From Euryarchaeota archaeon UBA549 (GTDB lineage: Archaea > Thermoplasmatota > Poseidoniia > Poseidoniales > Poseidoniaceae), in NCBI GenBank assembly GCA_002495645.1, contig DAGF01000083.1, positions 1-16,386 of the forward strand: a stretch of DNA of 16,386 nt. The letters run 5' to 3'. Of this stretch, positions 15,380-16,386 are shown piece after piece. The notes below the pieces were generated by a model, which saw nothing but the letters and a program-made list of their open reading frames with translations, did not search any database and was not told where the DNA came from. Position 1 is the stretch's first letter, and the number at the start of each line of letters is the position of its first letter. The translations under genes and the position numbers were made by a program.

Positions 15380-16386
15380 CGAAGCGCCTCGTAAATCCGC
15401 TGTGCCAGCGCTGGCCCGATGCCGGGCACGGTCTCAAGTTCGGAAGCCGTGGCGTGCTCAATCCCTTTACGTCCGCCGAAGTGGCGAAGCAGCGTTTGGA
15501 GTTTCTTTGCACCCAAGCCTTCCACGCCCTCAAGCGGGTCAGCCAGCCGGCTTCGACTTCGGCGTTTGCGGTGGAAGGTGTTGACAAATCGGTGGGCTTC
15601 GTCTCGGGCGTGAACCAGCACCCGTCCCGAGCGGTCAAGCACCAACGGCTCCATCCCGTTTCGGAAGATGGTTTCCTCTCGCTTGGCGAGGGCGGCCAGC
15701 GGGAAGCGGTCGGCCCAACCGTGCTCTTCAAGCGCCTGCTGAATGGTGCTGAGGTGCGTTTCCCCCCCGTCGATGAGCAGGAGGTCCGGCCATTCCTCCT
15801 GTCGTTTTGCCCAACGGACAACGACTTCTTTCATCATCCGAAGGTCGTCGAGGGCCTCACCCTTGACGACGTATTTTCGATATTCCTTTTTGGCGGGGCG
15901 ACCGTTGCGCATGACCACGCTCGCACCCACACGCTCGTCGCCTTGCAGTTGCGCCATGTCAAAACAGACGATGTGGTCAAGTTGCTGCATCCCGAGCGTT
16001 TTCGCCCCTTCATCGGCTGCTCGCTGTTCGAGTGAACCGCTGGATTTGGCCGCCATTCTCTGAAGCTGGATCTCGGCGTTTTGTCGGGCGAGCGTGGCGA
16101 GGTTTTCCAAATCGCCACGTTGCGGCGTGCGGACCTCCACGGAGGAACCCCGGCGCTCGTTCAGCCAGGATTGCAGCCCGTCGAAGATGGGAACCGGGGA
16201 GAGCATCAAGCGAGGCGGGGTTCGGTGCGTGTAATGCTCGGCGATGAACATGGAGACGGTTTCACCAATATCGCCTCGGTGAACAGCCGGCCACGCTTCT
16301 TGGCCCTGGACGATGCCCTCGTCAGCGTGCAGCACCACGATGGCTGCGAGGTCGCCTTCGCTGGCGATGCCGATGGCGTCGCAGTC
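15376..16386 (-). CDS. uvrC: Excinuclease ABC subunit C, C-terminal part (5'-partial)
   Basis: C-terminal 336 residues of UvrC, the nuclease subunit of UvrABC nucleotide excision repair. The frame continues past the window edge: residues before the GTG at 16338 read DCDAIGIASEGDLAAI, the conserved start of the post-UVR region, so that GTG is internal. The RNase H-like 5'-incision domain shows CFDMAQLQGDERVGASVVM with the catalytic Asp, DLLLIDGGETHL with the second Asp, and HARDEAHRFVNTFHRKRR with the catalytic His. A tandem helix-hairpin-helix domain closes the protein (LEGVEGLGAKKLQTLL and LETVPGIGPALAQRI), as in complete UvrC. UvrABC in archaea is generally held to have come from bacteria. 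The N-terminal GIY-YIG domain lies outside the window. Confidence 0.95.
   Translation of the reverse strand, partial: DCDAIGIASEGDLAAIVVLHADEGIVQGQEAWPAVHRGDIGETVSMFIAEHYTHRTPPRLMLSPVPIFDGLQSWLNERRGSSVEVRTPQRGDLENLATLARQNAEIQLQRMAAKSSGSLEQRAADEGAKTLGMQQLDHIVCFDMAQLQGDERVGASVVMRNGRPAKKEYRKYVVKGEALDDLRMMKEVVVRWAKRQEEWPDLLLIDGGETHLSTIQQALEEHGWADRFPLAALAKREETIFRNGMEPLVLDRSGRVLVHARDEAHRFVNTFHRKRRSRSRLADPLEGVEGLGAKKLQTLLRHFGGRKGIEHATASELETVPGIGPALAQRIYEALR

Noticed and set aside
1..16386. tRNA, rRNA, CRISPR, insertion sequences, toxin-antitoxin or phage defence genes
   Set aside because: None was seen: gaps are too short, no regular repeats occur and all long genes are accounted for by other families.

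Overview
This window looks like archaeal chromosome, most likely a marine planktonic euryarchaeote of the Marine Group II (Poseidoniales) type or a relative. The reasons are a Tyw2/Taw2-type wyosine enzyme typical of archaea and eukaryotes, a stand-alone JAMM protease, a tungsten/molybdenum aldehyde oxidoreductase, bacterial-type UvrC, many secreted or membrane-anchored proteins, GC-rich coding DNA and very short intergenic gaps. The lineage is inferred from gene content only. No rRNA, tRNA, CRISPR array, insertion sequence or prophage was found, and no gap between genes exceeds about 110 bases.

Layout. Bases 2-4121 (+) carry the 3' part of an aldehyde:ferredoxin oxidoreductase gene, an Asp-box lipoprotein and a DUF1499 membrane protein. 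This block converges, with overlap, on a minus-strand JAMM metalloprotease (4106-4825). Divergent from the protease are a very acidic protein with an aromatic tail and a small polytopic membrane protein (4929-6310). Next is a four-gene minus-strand operon, in transcription order: a small four-helix membrane protein, a membrane-anchored S15/PepX-like peptidase, a stand-alone CheY-like receiver and a polytopic AIG1/FAR-17a-like membrane protein (9995 down to 6367). Divergent from it is a secreted, C-terminally anchored cyclophilin (10077-11105), which converges with overlap on Tyw2/Taw2 (11089-12225). Divergent from that is a 1033-residue type I surface protein (12278-15379), whose stop codon interlocks with that of the 5'-truncated uvrC gene (15376-16386).

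How the genes fit together. Two genes maintain nucleic acids (tRNA-Phe position 37 modification, excision repair). Much of the rest works at or outside the membrane: an Asp-box propeller lipoprotein, an anchored peptidase, an anchored prolyl isomerase and a giant anchored surface protein. That suits a cell living on proteins and other polymers, although direct cooperation between these proteins is inference. The best candidates for new biology are the JAMM/acidic-protein divergent pair and the operon that joins a lone receiver domain to a membrane peptidase and a putative membrane lipid hydrolase.
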